From contig NZ_OY776217.1 of the NCBI RefSeq assembly GCF_963675455.1, forward strand, positions 1,032,001-1,096,000: a stretch of DNA of 64,000 nt, given 5' to 3'. Each line of letters begins with the position of its first letter. Position 1 is the stretch's first letter. This DNA comes from Emcibacter sp. Lineage in GTDB: Bacteria > Pseudomonadota > Alphaproteobacteria > Sphingomonadales > Emcibacteraceae. Both the position numbers and the translations under genes were made by a program. Below, piece after piece: positions 52,940 through 62,021 of this stretch. The notes beneath the pieces are model-generated. The model made no database searches. It was not told the DNA's origin and was given only the letters and a program-made list of their open reading frames with translations.

Positions 52940-55249
52940 TTAGAAGTTATAGGTGAAATTGGCGAACCATTCCCGCTTGCGGGCATAGGCGATTTCAGCA
53001 TAACCGGAACTTGTTCCCAAAGAGGAGTTGCCGGCGATGGGGTAAAGTTCATCGGTCAGGTTGTTGACGCCGAAGACGAACTTCCAGGTAACATCGGACG
53101 GCTCCAGGGTGATGGAGGCGTTGACTATTGTGCGTCCGTCCTGGGCGATTTCCTCTGTATTCAGGGCGTCAAAGTAGGTTTTACCCTGGTAGCTGAGGTC
53201 CACGCGTGGCGCCCAGGTCAGGTCAGACCCTTCCGGCTCGAAGGTATAACCGATCCCGATATTGGCCTGCCATTCGGGCGCGAAAGGCAGGCGGTTGCCG
53301 GCTTCAATGCTTCCGCTGACGTTGGGGTGGTCAAAGGCGACCACTTCGTCGATTGTGGCATCAAGATAGCTGATGCCCGCATCAATGACGAGATTGTCGG
53401 CCGGGAGCCAGGTCAATTCCAGTTCGGCGCCGTCGTTGGAGGCCTTGCCGGCATTGGTCAGGAAAGGAGCTACATAGGCCCGATATACCAACTGAAGATC
53501 GGTATAGTCGGTGGAGAAGATAGCACCATTCAGACGCAGAGTGTTATTCAGCAGATCCGCCTTGAAGCCGATTTCATAGTTCTTTGCGGTTTCTTCCCCA
53601 AAGGCATGAATCAAGTCAAGAAGGGCCAACTGGTCTGCTGTTTCATTGAAGTTGGTATTGAAGTGGCTGTTCCAGCCGCCGGATTTGAAGCCTTCGCTAT
53701 AGCTCACATACGTCATCACATTTTCATTCCAGCGATAACTGATGTTGGCGTTGATGGTGAAGGCATCAAAACTCTGACTGTACGGCATCACATCGAGATA
53801 TTTATCATCGGGATTTTCATAACTGAACTGATCCGGTGTGGATGTTTTGGTCTCGTCAGTATAGCGAGCGCCAAGTGTTGCAGTCAGCTGATCCGTAATA
53901 TCATAACTCCACTGGGAGAAGATCGCCCAGTTATCGTTTTCGGTCAGGTTGTTGTCACTGTCCAGGGTTCCTGTCGGGAACGGCGGAGGCGACAGAGTAA
54001 CCGTCACGATATCATCGATTTTTTCCTCATAGTAATAGAGGCCGGTGACGCCGGTCAGGCGATCAGAGGTATAGAGAACCTGGAATTCCTGGCTGAACTG
54101 TTCGCCGTCGCTGACATAACTTGTGTGCAGAATCGGCAGCGGGGTGTTATCCGCATCACGTATGCCTTCCCAGTCCAGGTTCCTGTAGGAGGTAATGGAT
54201 TTCAGGGTCAGGCTCTCGCTGACGTCATAAGCCAGATGCAGGGAAGTGCCCCAGTTTTCCAGAATACTTTTCAGCGGGTTTGTGCCGTTATTGGCAAACG
54301 GTCCCTTATTCTGGAAGTCGTTGGCACAAAAGTCGTTGTCGATCATCGGTACCGGACCGGATGTCCAGACGGTATACCCGGGACATCCGCCTGCCGCGCT
54401 GGCGGCCCTCATGAATACAGCATCCTCATTGGCTTCTGCAAAGACCAGCGGAGAACCATTTTCATCGGCTTTGGTATAATCGAACTGGAGCTTGATTTCC
54501 AGGTCATCACTTGGCGTAAAGACAATTTTACCGGTGGTGGTATAGGAATTCTTGTCGCCCAGGTCGATACCGTCTGAGACACGGATCACATAACCGTCCT
54601 GGATGCGGGTGCCGTAAGTGAAGCGGGATTTGACATTTTCACCCAGCGGCACGTCAACGGCCAGGGAAAGTTCACGCAGGTTATCGGAGCCCACGCCGCC
54701 CTTGAAGGTGCCGCCGAACTCGTCGCCCGGATCCTGGGTGTTGATCAGGATCGCGCCACCAATGGTGTTACGGCCAAACAGGGTGCCCTGCGGGCCACGC
54801 AGGATCTGGATGCCGGCGATATCGCGGAAATCCATGGTGCCGCCAACAGACTGACCCATATAAACATCGTCAATATAGATACCAACGCCCGGATCAACGG
54901 TAGAGGTCGGATCGGTCTGGCCGATACCGCGGATAAAGACCTGTGAGCTGTTATTATTGCCGGCCAGCGGGGCGTTGTTGCTGAACTGCAGGTTCGGGGT
55001 CACATTGTCGAGATCGTCGGTGCGGAAAATCTGGCGCCGCTCAAGGCCTTCACCGGTGAAAGCGGAGATGGCAATCGGTGTTTCCTGAAGGTTTTCTTCA
55101 ACCTTGCGGGCTGTCACGGTGATTTCTTCAAGAACGAATGCACTTTCCTCGCTCTGGGCAGAGGCCTGTGTTGAGGCAAGGGCTGTTAAGGTCAGGGAAG
55201 CTGCGGTGGTGTAATAGAGTGACTTCAATAATTGTCGCGCAATTATCAT
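52940..55249 (-). CDS. TonB-dependent outer-membrane receptor
   Basis: A 769-residue receptor: signal peptide (about 1-31, ending ASAQSEE), TonB-box-like EEITVTARKV, plug (about 50-170, with VFIRGIGQTDPTSTVDPGVG and GPQGTLFGRNTIGGAIL) and barrel ending FANFTYNF. It is closely related along its length to the receptor starting at 62222 (shared IRGIGQTDPT, VDPGVGIYIDDVYMG, PILxTxY segments). It lies on the far side of the hydroxycinnamate genes, so it likely serves uptake of a related phenolic compound or oligomer. GGGAG precedes the ATG by about 6 bases. Confidence 0.9.
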   Translation of the reverse strand: MIIARQLLKSLYYTTAASLTLTALASTQASAQSEESAFVLEEITVTARKVEENLQETPIAISAFTGEGLERRQIFRTDDLDNVTPNLQFSNNAPLAGNNNSSQVFIRGIGQTDPTSTVDPGVGIYIDDVYMGQSVGGTMDFRDIAGIQILRGPQGTLFGRNTIGGAILINTQDPGDEFGGTFKGGVGSDNLRELSLAVDVPLGENVKSRFTYGTRIQDGYVIRVSDGIDLGDKNSYTTTGKIVFTPSDDLEIKLQFDYTKADENGSPLVFAEANEDAVFMRAASAAGGCPGYTVWTSGPVPMIDNDFCANDFQNKGPFANNGTNPLKSILENWGTSLHLAYDVSESLTLKSITSYRNLDWEGIRDADNTPLPILHTSYVSDGEQFSQEFQVLYTSDRLTGVTGLYYYEEKIDDIVTVTLSPPPFPTGTLDSDNNLTENDNWAIFSQWSYDITDQLTATLGARYTDETKTSTPDQFSYENPDDKYLDVMPYSQSFDAFTINANISYRWNENVMTYVSYSEGFKSGGWNSHFNTNFNETADQLALLDLIHAFGEETAKNYEIGFKADLLNNTLRLNGAIFSTDYTDLQLVYRAYVAPFLTNAGKASNDGAELELTWLPADNLVIDAGISYLDATIDEVVAFDHPNVSGSIEAGNRLPFAPEWQANIGIGYTFEPEGSDLTWAPRVDLSYQGKTYFDALNTEEIAQDGRTIVNASITLEPSDVTWKFVFGVNNLTDELYPIAGNSSLGTSSGYAEIAYARKREWFANFTYNF

Positions 55250-55686
55250 TTGTTTCTCCCAAGAAATTATAGTTTCAGTAAGATCAACACATACGGATTA
55301 TTAACCTTATATGCATTAACCGGTTCGGATACTGAAGCAATCGGTTGCATAAGGCAATTTATAATTCTGGAAGAATTCTGATATGCAAACCCATTAACCT
55401 GCTTTCCATTAATAATTTAAGATCTGGAACTCAAGTTCTTCCGGATGAGCTCCGGGGCAGCAAAACGTCCAATGAATAGTCTCCGGCCTGATGAAATGCA
55501 AATGCAATGTATCTGACCGGAGGCCGTGCATATAGCCCTGAACGTTCTACAGTGGACAGTCTTATAGAACTGAATATGCATATTCAAGTATTCTGACCAA
55601 TTCGCGTCAATAAAATTCATGTCACATGGAATAAAGGCCTGCTCCACAATTGAAGCATGCCTTTGGGATTGTCAGATATCTCAAGC
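55250..55686. promoter_or_regulatory. AT-rich upstream region of the minus-strand TonB receptor
   Basis: About 437 gene-free bases. It contains a perfect 16-bp palindrome TGAATATGCATATTCA (55571-55586) and three copies of ATTAACC (55300-55306, 55315-55321, 55393-55399). The receptor promoter should be in the left part. Confidence 0.45.
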
Positions 55687-57135
55687 CTAGATCGGGAAAT
55701 GCCCAGGCTCGGTTTCCATTGTAATCCAGCGCAGGTCGGTGAATTCATTAATCCCGGCCAGGCCGCCGAAACGGCCGTACCCGCTGGATTTGGTGCCGCC
55801 GAAGGGCATCTGGGCTTCGTCATGGACGGTGGCGCCGTTGATATGGCAGATGCCGCTGTCGATGCGTTCGGCAACTTTCAGGGCCTTGACGATATCCTTG
55901 CTGAAGACTGCTGCAGACAATCCATATTCACTGTCATTGGCGATGGCGACGGCGTCCTCTGCATCCTTGACCCGGATAACAGCCAGAACCGGTCCGAAAG
56001 ATTCTTCGGTGTAAATCCGCATATCTTTGGTGACCTTATCGACCACGGTGGCGGACATCTGAACACCGTCTGCCGTACCACCAACGGTGATGGCGGCTCC
56101 TTTTTCTGCCGCATCTGAAACCAGGCCGAGGACATGGTCGACAGATTTTCTGTCAACCAGAGCCCCAAGTGGTGTTTTGCCTTCCATGGGGTCGCCGGCA
56201 ACCAGTGTCGCAGCCTTGGCGGTCAGTTTTTCGACCAGAGCGTCGGCGATGCTTTCCTCGACAACCACACGTTCTGTCGACATGCAGATCTGACCCTGGT
56301 TCATATAGGCGCCGAAGGCAATGGCCTTGACGGCTTCGTCCAGATCGGCGTCTTCAAGCACGACAACGGGTGCTTTGCCGCCCAGTTCCAGCAGGACCGG
56401 CGTGAATGTGCGGGCGGCGCGTTCGGCGATAATGCGTCCGACATGGGATGACCCCGTAAAGTTCACGCGGCGCACATGTTTATGGTCGATCAGTTCACCG
56501 ACGACCTCGCCGGCATCTTCCGGCGCATTGGTGATGACGTTGATCGCGCCGGCGGGCAAGCCGGCTTCGTTCAGGGCCTTGCCGATAAGTGTATGGGTGA
56601 CCGGACAGATTTCCGAAGCTTTCAGAACAACCGTATTGCCGCAGGCAAGGGGGGTGGCAACCGCACGGACACCCAGAATAACCGGCGCGTTCCAGGGGGC
56701 TATGCCCAGTACCACGCCTGCCGGTTTGCGCATTGCCATGGCCAGGCAACCCGGTTTGTCGGACGGGATGATCTGGCCGCTGACCTGGGTGGTCAGGGCG
56801 GCCGCCTCGATCAGCATTTCAGACGCCAGCTTGACATTGAAACGGGCCCAGCCTTCCGTTGCGCCGATTTCGCCTTTCATGGCTTCCACAAAGCCATCGC
56901 CAAGATCAAGAAGCGTCCGGGACGCGGCCAGGAGTGCCGCGCGGCGGGCATTGGGGCCAAGTGACGACCAGGCGGGCAGGGCTGTCTGGGCGGCTTCGAC
57001 GGCGGCCTTGACGTCGGCGCTGCCTGCGGCGGGCGCCCGTGAGGTAACCTCTCCGCTGATGGGATTCCGGCGTTCAAAAACACGGCCGTCGGCAGCAGAA
57101 ACAAACTGAGAATTGATGAGGAGTTGTGCGTCCAT
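55687..57135 (-). CDS. vdh: Aromatic aldehyde dehydrogenase, probable vanillin/4-hydroxybenzaldehyde dehydrogenase
   Basis: An NAD(P)+-dependent aldehyde dehydrogenase of 482 residues. Motifs: LGIAPWNAP, FTGSSHVGRIIAERA, catalytic Glu in LELGGKAPVVV, catalytic Cys in NQGQICMSTERV, and ESFGPVLAV. The sequence and context (next to the hydroxycinnamoyl-CoA hydratase-lyase that yields vanillin or 4-hydroxybenzaldehyde) indicate oxidation to vanillate or 4-hydroxybenzoate, the latter the PobA substrate. I chose the ATG at 57135; the longer reading begins with a TTG. Its promoter region carries a MarR-type site. The symbol is by function; substrate preference is not proven. Confidence 0.87.
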   Translation of the reverse strand: MDAQLLINSQFVSAADGRVFERRNPISGEVTSRAPAAGSADVKAAVEAAQTALPAWSSLGPNARRAALLAASRTLLDLGDGFVEAMKGEIGATEGWARFNVKLASEMLIEAAALTTQVSGQIIPSDKPGCLAMAMRKPAGVVLGIAPWNAPVILGVRAVATPLACGNTVVLKASEICPVTHTLIGKALNEAGLPAGAINVITNAPEDAGEVVGELIDHKHVRRVNFTGSSHVGRIIAERAARTFTPVLLELGGKAPVVVLEDADLDEAVKAIAFGAYMNQGQICMSTERVVVEESIADALVEKLTAKAATLVAGDPMEGKTPLGALVDRKSVDHVLGLVSDAAEKGAAITVGGTADGVQMSATVVDKVTKDMRIYTEESFGPVLAVIRVKDAEDAVAIANDSEYGLSAAVFSKDIVKALKVAERIDSGICHINGATVHDEAQMPFGGTKSSGYGRFGGLAGINEFTDLRWITMETEPGHFPI

Positions 57136-57166
57136 TGTCTTGTACCCTATGTTTTGCAATTTAATT

Positions 57167-57209
57167 ACTATGGAGTATAGCGTTATCTTTCATAGCAACT
57201 TGGCTATGA
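57167..57209. promoter_or_regulatory. MarR-type operator cluster upstream of vdh
   Basis: ACTAT-GGAGT-ATAGC (57167-57181) matches the GCTAT-N5-ATAGC format with one mismatch. A second element, TCATAGC-AACTTG-GCTATGA (57190-57209), is a perfect 7-bp repeat with the same half-sites in reverse order. Both lie 30-75 bases upstream of the vdh start. Confidence 0.6.
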
Positions 57210-57378
57210 GGCGTCAATTCTTTGTGACGAAGCCTTCCTGGATGCCGGATTGGTTACGGTTCGGTACAATTGTATTTTCCTATTATATTATATTGGCTTA
57301 AAATGCAAATAAGAATTATAATAAGTAAAGAAAAGGGGCGGGTGTGCGCTGTACAGTCATATGTCTGTGGAGTTCCGG

Positions 57379-57834
57379 CTAGAGCCAGATGTTGTTAAGT
57401 GTTTTTTTCAGCGAGTCGAAGCTGTCTTTATCCAGACTGCGGGCCAGCCATTCTTCGTTGGCATTGATATTTTCCCAGATTTTTTTGACAACCTTCTTGC
57501 CTTCTTCAGACAAGTGAAGCCCCTGGGATCTGCCGTCCAGCGGTTTTTTCCTGATCAGGCCGCGGTCGCTCAGTACGGCGACGAGGGGAGCCATATTAGC
57601 GCTTTTGATTCCGAGTGCGCGACCGATATCGCTTTGCTTCATTCCGGGATTCGCTTCAACCATCACCAGAACCGAAGTCTCGGTGATTTTAAGGTCAAGG
57701 GCGCTGAAGCCCTGACTGAGTTGAGAGATCATGGCGGCAGAAGCGCGCCGCAAATGATAGCCGAGAAGATTTTCGAGTGGATTGGAAATTGTCATGGTTG
57801 TACGCTTGGATTTCTGGTTTTGTTTTTCGTTCAT
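57379..57834 (-). CDS. MarR-family regulator of hydroxycinnamate genes (FerR-like)
   Basis: A winged-helix regulator of about 151 residues. HTH at about 60-95 (MKQSDIGRALGIKSANMAPLVAVLSDRGLI) and wing (RKKPLDGRSQGLHL). Divergent from the hydratase-lyase and ligase genes, the same position as FerR/HcaR/CouR-type repressors, which are released by hydroxycinnamoyl-CoA. A perfect GCTAT-N5-ATAGC site lies in the gap. Start uncertain: ATG at 57834 is preferred over a TTG at 57849; a later ATG at 57795 is possible. Ligand inferred from context. Confidence 0.85.
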   Translation of the reverse strand: MNEKQNQKSKRTTMTISNPLENLLGYHLRRASAAMISQLSQGFSALDLKITETSVLVMVEANPGMKQSDIGRALGIKSANMAPLVAVLSDRGLIRKKPLDGRSQGLHLSEEGKKVVKKIWENINANEEWLARSLDKDSFDSLKKTLNNIWL

Positions 57835-57889
57835 GTCGAGAATATGCAAATTTTTGTTGTAAATGACAATCCCGTTGTTATTATGTATA

Positions 57890-57904
57890 GCTATATAATA
57901 TAGC
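57890..57904. promoter_or_regulatory. MarR-type operator in the marR-ech gap
   Basis: GCTAT-ATAAT-ATAGC, perfect 5-bp arms (AGCTATAT/ATATAGCT as 8-bp arms around a single A at 57889-57905). It is in the divergent promoter region and shares its format with sites at 57167 and 61977. Confidence 0.7.
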
Positions 57905-57940
57905 TTTCTGTATATTTAGGAGGCTCAGATACGGAATTTC

Positions 57941-57979
57941 GTACAGTATAAAGCTGTACTCCGATGCATATGCATCGGA
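57941..57979. promoter_or_regulatory. Two further palindromes in the marR-ech gap
   Basis: GTACAG-N7-CTGTAC (57941-57959) is followed directly by a perfect 20-bp palindrome made of TCCGATGCAT and ATGCATCGGA (57960-57979). Neither has the MarR half-site. They lie 108-146 bases before the hydratase-lyase start and may bind a second regulator. Confidence 0.55.
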
Positions 57980-58086
57980 ATAATTTGAAAACTGTTCAGT
58001 CAGCACTCCGGAGTGGTCTTTCAACGGACCTGCGTCTGGTCGTGCATGTCGGAACCGGTATAGGATGTAGTCATTAAAGGACCTGA

Positions 58087-58917
58087 ATGATGAACAAAGC
58101 CACTGATGTTGTAGATTTTAAAGTCGAGAACGGGATTGCCTGGGTAAAATTCAATCGCCCGGAAAAAAGAAACTGCATGAACCCGACGCTCAACCGCCGT
58201 ATGATGGAAGTACTGGACGAGCTCGAGTATGATGATGATGTGCGTGTGCTCGTTCTGTCAGGTGAGGGCACAGCCTGGTCTGCCGGCATGGACCTGAAGG
58301 AATATTTTCGCGAGACCGAAGCCAAGGGACTGCGGGGCGTGCGGCAATCTCAGCGCGAAAGCTATGGCTGGTTCCGGCGTCTGCGCTGGTTCCAGAAACC
58401 GACCATTGCCATGGTCAACGGCTGGTGCTTTGGCGGCGGGTTCGGTCCGCTGTTTGCCTGTGATCTTGCGATCAGTGCGGATGAGGCCAAATACGGTCTG
58501 TCCGAGATTAACTGGGGCATCCTGCCCGGCGGTGGTGTGACCAAGGTGGTTGTCGATCTGCTGCCAATGCGCGATGCCATGTGGCTGACCCTTTCCGGCG
58601 AACTGATTGACGGCAAGCAGGCCGCGGAAATGCGACTGGTCAATGAAAGCGTACCGCTGGCAAAGCTGGAAGAGCGTGTCCGCGAAGTCGCCGACACCCT
58701 GCTGCAGAAGAACCCTGTCGCTCTGAAGTTCGCCAAGGATGCCGTCCGTCGCGTTGGCACCATGACCTATGACGAGGCCGAGGATTATCTGGTCCGCATG
58801 CAGGAAGCGGCAAACTTCCACGACAAAACCGAAGGTCGCAAGGAAGGTATCCGCCAGTTTATCGATGAGAAGAGCTATAAACCCGGTCTTGGTTCTTACA
58901 AGGTTGATAAAAAATAG
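58087..58917 (+). CDS. ech: Hydroxycinnamoyl-CoA hydratase-lyase
   Basis: A 276-residue crotonase-family enzyme that hydrates feruloyl- or p-coumaroyl-CoA and releases acetyl-CoA and vanillin or 4-hydroxybenzaldehyde. It follows HCHL of Pseudomonas closely: FNRPEKRNCMNPTLNRRMMEVL, SAGMDLKEYFRE, KPTIAMVNGWCFGGGF, and GLSEINWGI with the catalytic Glu (counterpart of E143), plus a Tyr in the AEDYLVRM segment. The length matches (276). AAAGGA lies 4-5 bases before the ATG. It is followed at 8 bases by the CoA ligase, as expected for the non-beta-oxidative side-chain route. Confidence 0.92.
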   Translation: MMNKATDVVDFKVENGIAWVKFNRPEKRNCMNPTLNRRMMEVLDELEYDDDVRVLVLSGEGTAWSAGMDLKEYFRETEAKGLRGVRQSQRESYGWFRRLRWFQKPTIAMVNGWCFGGGFGPLFACDLAISADEAKYGLSEINWGILPGGGVTKVVVDLLPMRDAMWLTLSGELIDGKQAAEMRLVNESVPLAKLEERVREVADTLLQKNPVALKFAKDAVRRVGTMTYDEAEDYLVRMQEAANFHDKTEGRKEGIRQFIDEKSYKPGLGSYKVDKK

Positions 58918-58925
58918 AGCAAGCA

Positions 58926-60413
58926 ATGATCGACCATGTTGCCATGCAGGCCCGGTTGCAGCCGGGCCGGACTGCAATCCGGGACCTGAACACGGCGAGG
59001 GAATGGGATTATGCCGCTCTCGACCGGGCGATTGGCAAATGCGTAGCGGTTCTGCGCGCCAATCCGGATCTGGTGCATGGCGCACGGATTGTTTCATTGG
59101 CGCATAACTGCGCCGAACTGATCATCCTGCATCTGGCCTGTGCCCGTACCGGCCTTATCTATGTGCCGCTCAACTGGCGTCTCAGCAAGGCGGAAATCGA
59201 ATCCCTGATTGAGGATGCCGACCCGGCTCTGTTGATCGGCGACAAGGCGCTGGAGCCGATTGAGTCTGAGATCCCCCGCCTGGGTGTGGCTGAGCTGGCG
59301 GACAGAATGGAGGCAGCGGTTCCGCTGCCGTACGAGCCCATCGATCGCGACAATATCTCGCTTATCCTTTATACCTCGGGCACATCCGGCAAGCCAAAGG
59401 GCGCGCTGCTGAGTGAAAGGAACCTTGACCAGACGGCGTTTAATTTTTCCATTCTGGGGCGGGTGACTCATGAAAGCGTGTTTTTGTGCGATTCACCAAT
59501 GTTTCATATCATCGGCCTGATCAGCAATGTGCGTCCGACTTTCCTGCGCGGCGCCATGCTCATCATTACCGAGGGATTCGATGCGGCCCGGACGCTGTCG
59601 CGTCTTGGGGATCCCGAGCTGGCGGTAACCCACTATTTCGGGGTGCCGCAAATGGCGGCCCGATTGCGGCAGGAAGACGGCTATGATCCGGACAGGCTGC
59701 GTCACCTGACAGCCATCTTCACAGGAGGCGCGCCGCATCCCGAGGCCGATATCAGGGCCTGGGTGAATGACGGTATCTCTGTGGTTGACGGTTTCGGCAT
59801 GAGTGAAACCGGCACGACGTTCGGCATGTCCATCGATCGTGATCAGATCCTGGCCAAGGCCGGTTCGGTCGGTATCGGCACCCCTGCCGTTGAGGCGCGC
59901 ATCGTTAATGAGGCGGGCGGGGATTGCGGGACGGATGAAGCCGGCGAATTATTGCTTCGCGGCGAGAATGTCACCTGTGGCTACTGGCGCCAGCCCGAAG
60001 CGACGGCGGCGACCTTTACCGATGACGGCTGGTTCCGGACAGGCGATGTTGCCCGCTGTGATGAAGACGGTTTCTATTATCTGGTCGATCGCAAGAAGGA
60101 TATGTTTATTTCCGGTGGAGAAAATGTCTATCCGGCGGAAGTCGAGGCGGCCTTTGCCGGCATGGAGGGCATCATAGAAGCCGCAGTTGTCGGTGTGCCG
60201 GATGAACGCTGGGGCGAGGTCGGCCATCTGGCGGTGGTCTGCAAGGAAGGTTATACCCTGACCATGGACCAGGTTCTCGAATGGCTTGAGCCCAGGCTTG
60301 CACGCTATAAACTTCCGAAACACCTGACAGTGCTTTCTGCCCTGCCGAGAACGGGATCGGGCAAGGTTCAGAAGCCCCGGTTGCGGACTCTTCTGATGAA
60401 AAAGGAAGACTAA
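58926..60413 (+). CDS. fcs: Hydroxycinnamoyl (feruloyl)-CoA ligase, AMP-forming
   Basis: A 495-residue ANL-superfamily ligase that activates ferulate or p-coumarate with ATP and CoA. Motifs: P-loop LYTSGTSGKPKGA (about 150), GFGMSETGTTFG, the adenylate-binding GWFRTGDVARCDEDGF, hinge DRKKDMFISGGENVYP, and the C-terminal catalytic Lys in PRTGSGKVQKPRL. The type is Fcs-like AMP-forming, unlike the ADP-forming FerA of Sphingobium SYK-6. It follows ech by 8 bases; no strong ribosome site is visible, so coupling to ech is likely. Confidence 0.9.
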   Translation: MIDHVAMQARLQPGRTAIRDLNTAREWDYAALDRAIGKCVAVLRANPDLVHGARIVSLAHNCAELIILHLACARTGLIYVPLNWRLSKAEIESLIEDADPALLIGDKALEPIESEIPRLGVAELADRMEAAVPLPYEPIDRDNISLILYTSGTSGKPKGALLSERNLDQTAFNFSILGRVTHESVFLCDSPMFHIIGLISNVRPTFLRGAMLIITEGFDAARTLSRLGDPELAVTHYFGVPQMAARLRQEDGYDPDRLRHLTAIFTGGAPHPEADIRAWVNDGISVVDGFGMSETGTTFGMSIDRDQILAKAGSVGIGTPAVEARIVNEAGGDCGTDEAGELLLRGENVTCGYWRQPEATAATFTDDGWFRTGDVARCDEDGFYYLVDRKKDMFISGGENVYPAEVEAAFAGMEGIIEAAVVGVPDERWGEVGHLAVVCKEGYTLTMDQVLEWLEPRLARYKLPKHLTVLSALPRTGSGKVQKPRLRTLLMKKED

Positions 60414-60528
60414 AAGTTTTCACAACAATTGCAAAAGTCAAACCGATGGGGCAAGGTTCTGCGCACAGAGTTATGCAGAATAGCAAACAAATATAGCGAG
60501 AGGCCAAATTGGCCGAGACTGGGAGAGA

Positions 60529-61845
60529 ATGAGCATGCAGGACGATCCACGGGAGATTATTGACCGCGAGCCGATGAGCGGGCTTCAGGTTTTCGCTGTC
60601 GGAATTTGTATATTTTTGAATGCCCTCGATGGATTTGACGTTCTCGCCATTACCTTTGCGGCTCCAGGTATTGCCGAGGACTGGGGACTGGGACCTGATG
60701 CGATTGGTATCGTTATTTCCACCGGTCTTGCTGGTATGGCGGTGGGGTCTCTTTTCCTCGCTCCCTATGCGGACCGCTTCGGGCGACGTACCGCTATCCT
60801 CGCCAGCCTGGTGACCATGGGTGTTGGCATGCTTCTGTCTGCAACGGCGAATGACATCATCACCATGTCGATTTACCGGGTTATCACCGGACTGGGTATT
60901 GGCGCCATGCTGGCGTCAATCAATGCCATGTCAGCCGAATATTCAAACAAGAAACGGCGCGACCTTTCCGTCAGCCTGATGTCTATCGGTTATCCCATCG
61001 GCGGGGTTCTTGGCGGCTCCGTTGCGGCTATGCTGCTCGGTCATTACAATTGGCAGTCGGTCTTTATCTTTGGCGGAATTGTAACCCTGGCCCTGGTGCC
61101 GGTGATTATATATTATCTGCCGGAATCCATCGAGTTCCTGAGCCACAACAAGGGTCAGGCGGCCTTGGGCCAGATCAATAAAATCCTGCGTCGCATGGGG
61201 CATTCCGAAGCGCATCATGTTATTGAGGAAAAAACGCCACAGGCACGGGCCCGGATTACGGATCTTTTTGCCCCCGAGCAGCGCCGGGTAACCCTTATTC
61301 TGGCGCTTAGCTATTTTTTCCATATCACAACCTTCTATTATGTTTTGGGCTGGGTGCCTTCCATTATAACAGCGCTCGGCTTTGACAAGGCGGTCGGTAC
61401 TTCCGTGTCAGTTTGGGTCAGTATCGGCGGCATCGTCGGCGGCAGTGTGTTGGGCTGGTGCGCCACCTTCTTCAGCCTGACGAGGCTTGTGATCGGGGTC
61501 ATGGTTGCCACCGGGCTTGCGGTTATTGTGTTCGGCCAGGTGACGCCTGATATTGGCCTGTTGAAACTGGTTGCCTTTGTGCTCGGTTTCTTCATGTTTG
61601 GCGGTGTGGTGGGGCTTTATGCCCTCGTCGCCAAAAGGTTCCCGACCCGGCTGCGGGCGACCGGGACCGGTTTTGTTATTGGTGTTGGCCGCGGCGGTGC
61701 CGTCATTGCCCCGGTTCTTACCGGTTTTCTGCTGGCGGCAGGTATGGAACGGGGCAATGTTGCCACGATTATGGCTTTCGGCTCGATCCTTGCCGCTGTG
61801 GCTCTCTTTTCCAGTTTCCTGAAGCGTGAAAAAACAGGCGGGTAA
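60529..61845 (+). CDS. AAHS-type MFS transporter for aromatic acids
   Basis: A 438-residue, 12-helix major facilitator. The first helix carries NALDGFDVLAITFAAP, the Asp-containing motif of the aromatic acid:H+ symporter group (PcaK, VanK, HcaT-like). Loop 2-3 holds APYADRFGRRTAI; the second half repeats the fold. Located 115 bases after fcs, it probably carries ferulate, p-coumarate or 4-hydroxybenzoate across the inner membrane. GGGAGAG precedes the ATG by 1-2 bases, and a terminator follows. The specific substrate is inferred from context. Confidence 0.88.
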   Translation: MSMQDDPREIIDREPMSGLQVFAVGICIFLNALDGFDVLAITFAAPGIAEDWGLGPDAIGIVISTGLAGMAVGSLFLAPYADRFGRRTAILASLVTMGVGMLLSATANDIITMSIYRVITGLGIGAMLASINAMSAEYSNKKRRDLSVSLMSIGYPIGGVLGGSVAAMLLGHYNWQSVFIFGGIVTLALVPVIIYYLPESIEFLSHNKGQAALGQINKILRRMGHSEAHHVIEEKTPQARARITDLFAPEQRRVTLILALSYFFHITTFYYVLGWVPSIITALGFDKAVGTSVSVWVSIGGIVGGSVLGWCATFFSLTRLVIGVMVATGLAVIVFGQVTPDIGLLKLVAFVLGFFMFGGVVGLYALVAKRFPTRLRATGTGFVIGVGRGGAVIAPVLTGFLLAAGMERGNVATIMAFGSILAAVALFSSFLKREKTGG

Positions 61846-61889
61846 AACAAAGCCCGGACAGCAGCTGAACAACCTGTTTTGAATTCAAG

Positions 61890-61918
61890 CGGGGGGCGTA
61901 TCCGGCCTCCCGTTTTTT
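61890..61918 (+). terminator. Terminator after the MFS gene
   Basis: Stem CGGGGGGC (61890-61897) with GCCTCCCG (61905-61912, one G-U pair), then TTTTTT. It ends the ech-fcs-MFS transcript. Confidence 0.8.
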
Positions 61919-61976
61919 GCATTTCCGGGGCATTGTCCTGGACTGTCAGTTTGTTCCCGCCTTTTTATTTTTTATC

Positions 61977-62021
61977 GCTATGAGTTATAGCGTTGACAGT
62001 ATTATTGCTATATGTCATAAT
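61977..62021 (+). promoter_or_regulatory. Promoter with MarR-type operator for the last TonB receptor
   Basis: GCTAT-GAGTT-ATAGC (61977-61991) abuts a consensus -35 TTGACA (61993-61998); 17 bases later is a -10 CATAAT (62016-62021). A further half-site GCTAT sits in the spacer (62008-62012). A bound repressor would cover the -35. The untranslated leader to the start at 62222 is about 195 bases. Confidence 0.75.

Noticed and set aside
52892..54577. Long open frame (561 codons) on the plus strand
   Set aside because: It lies entirely antisense to a convincing TonB receptor gene, has no recognisable domain, and is explained by the codon bias of that gene.
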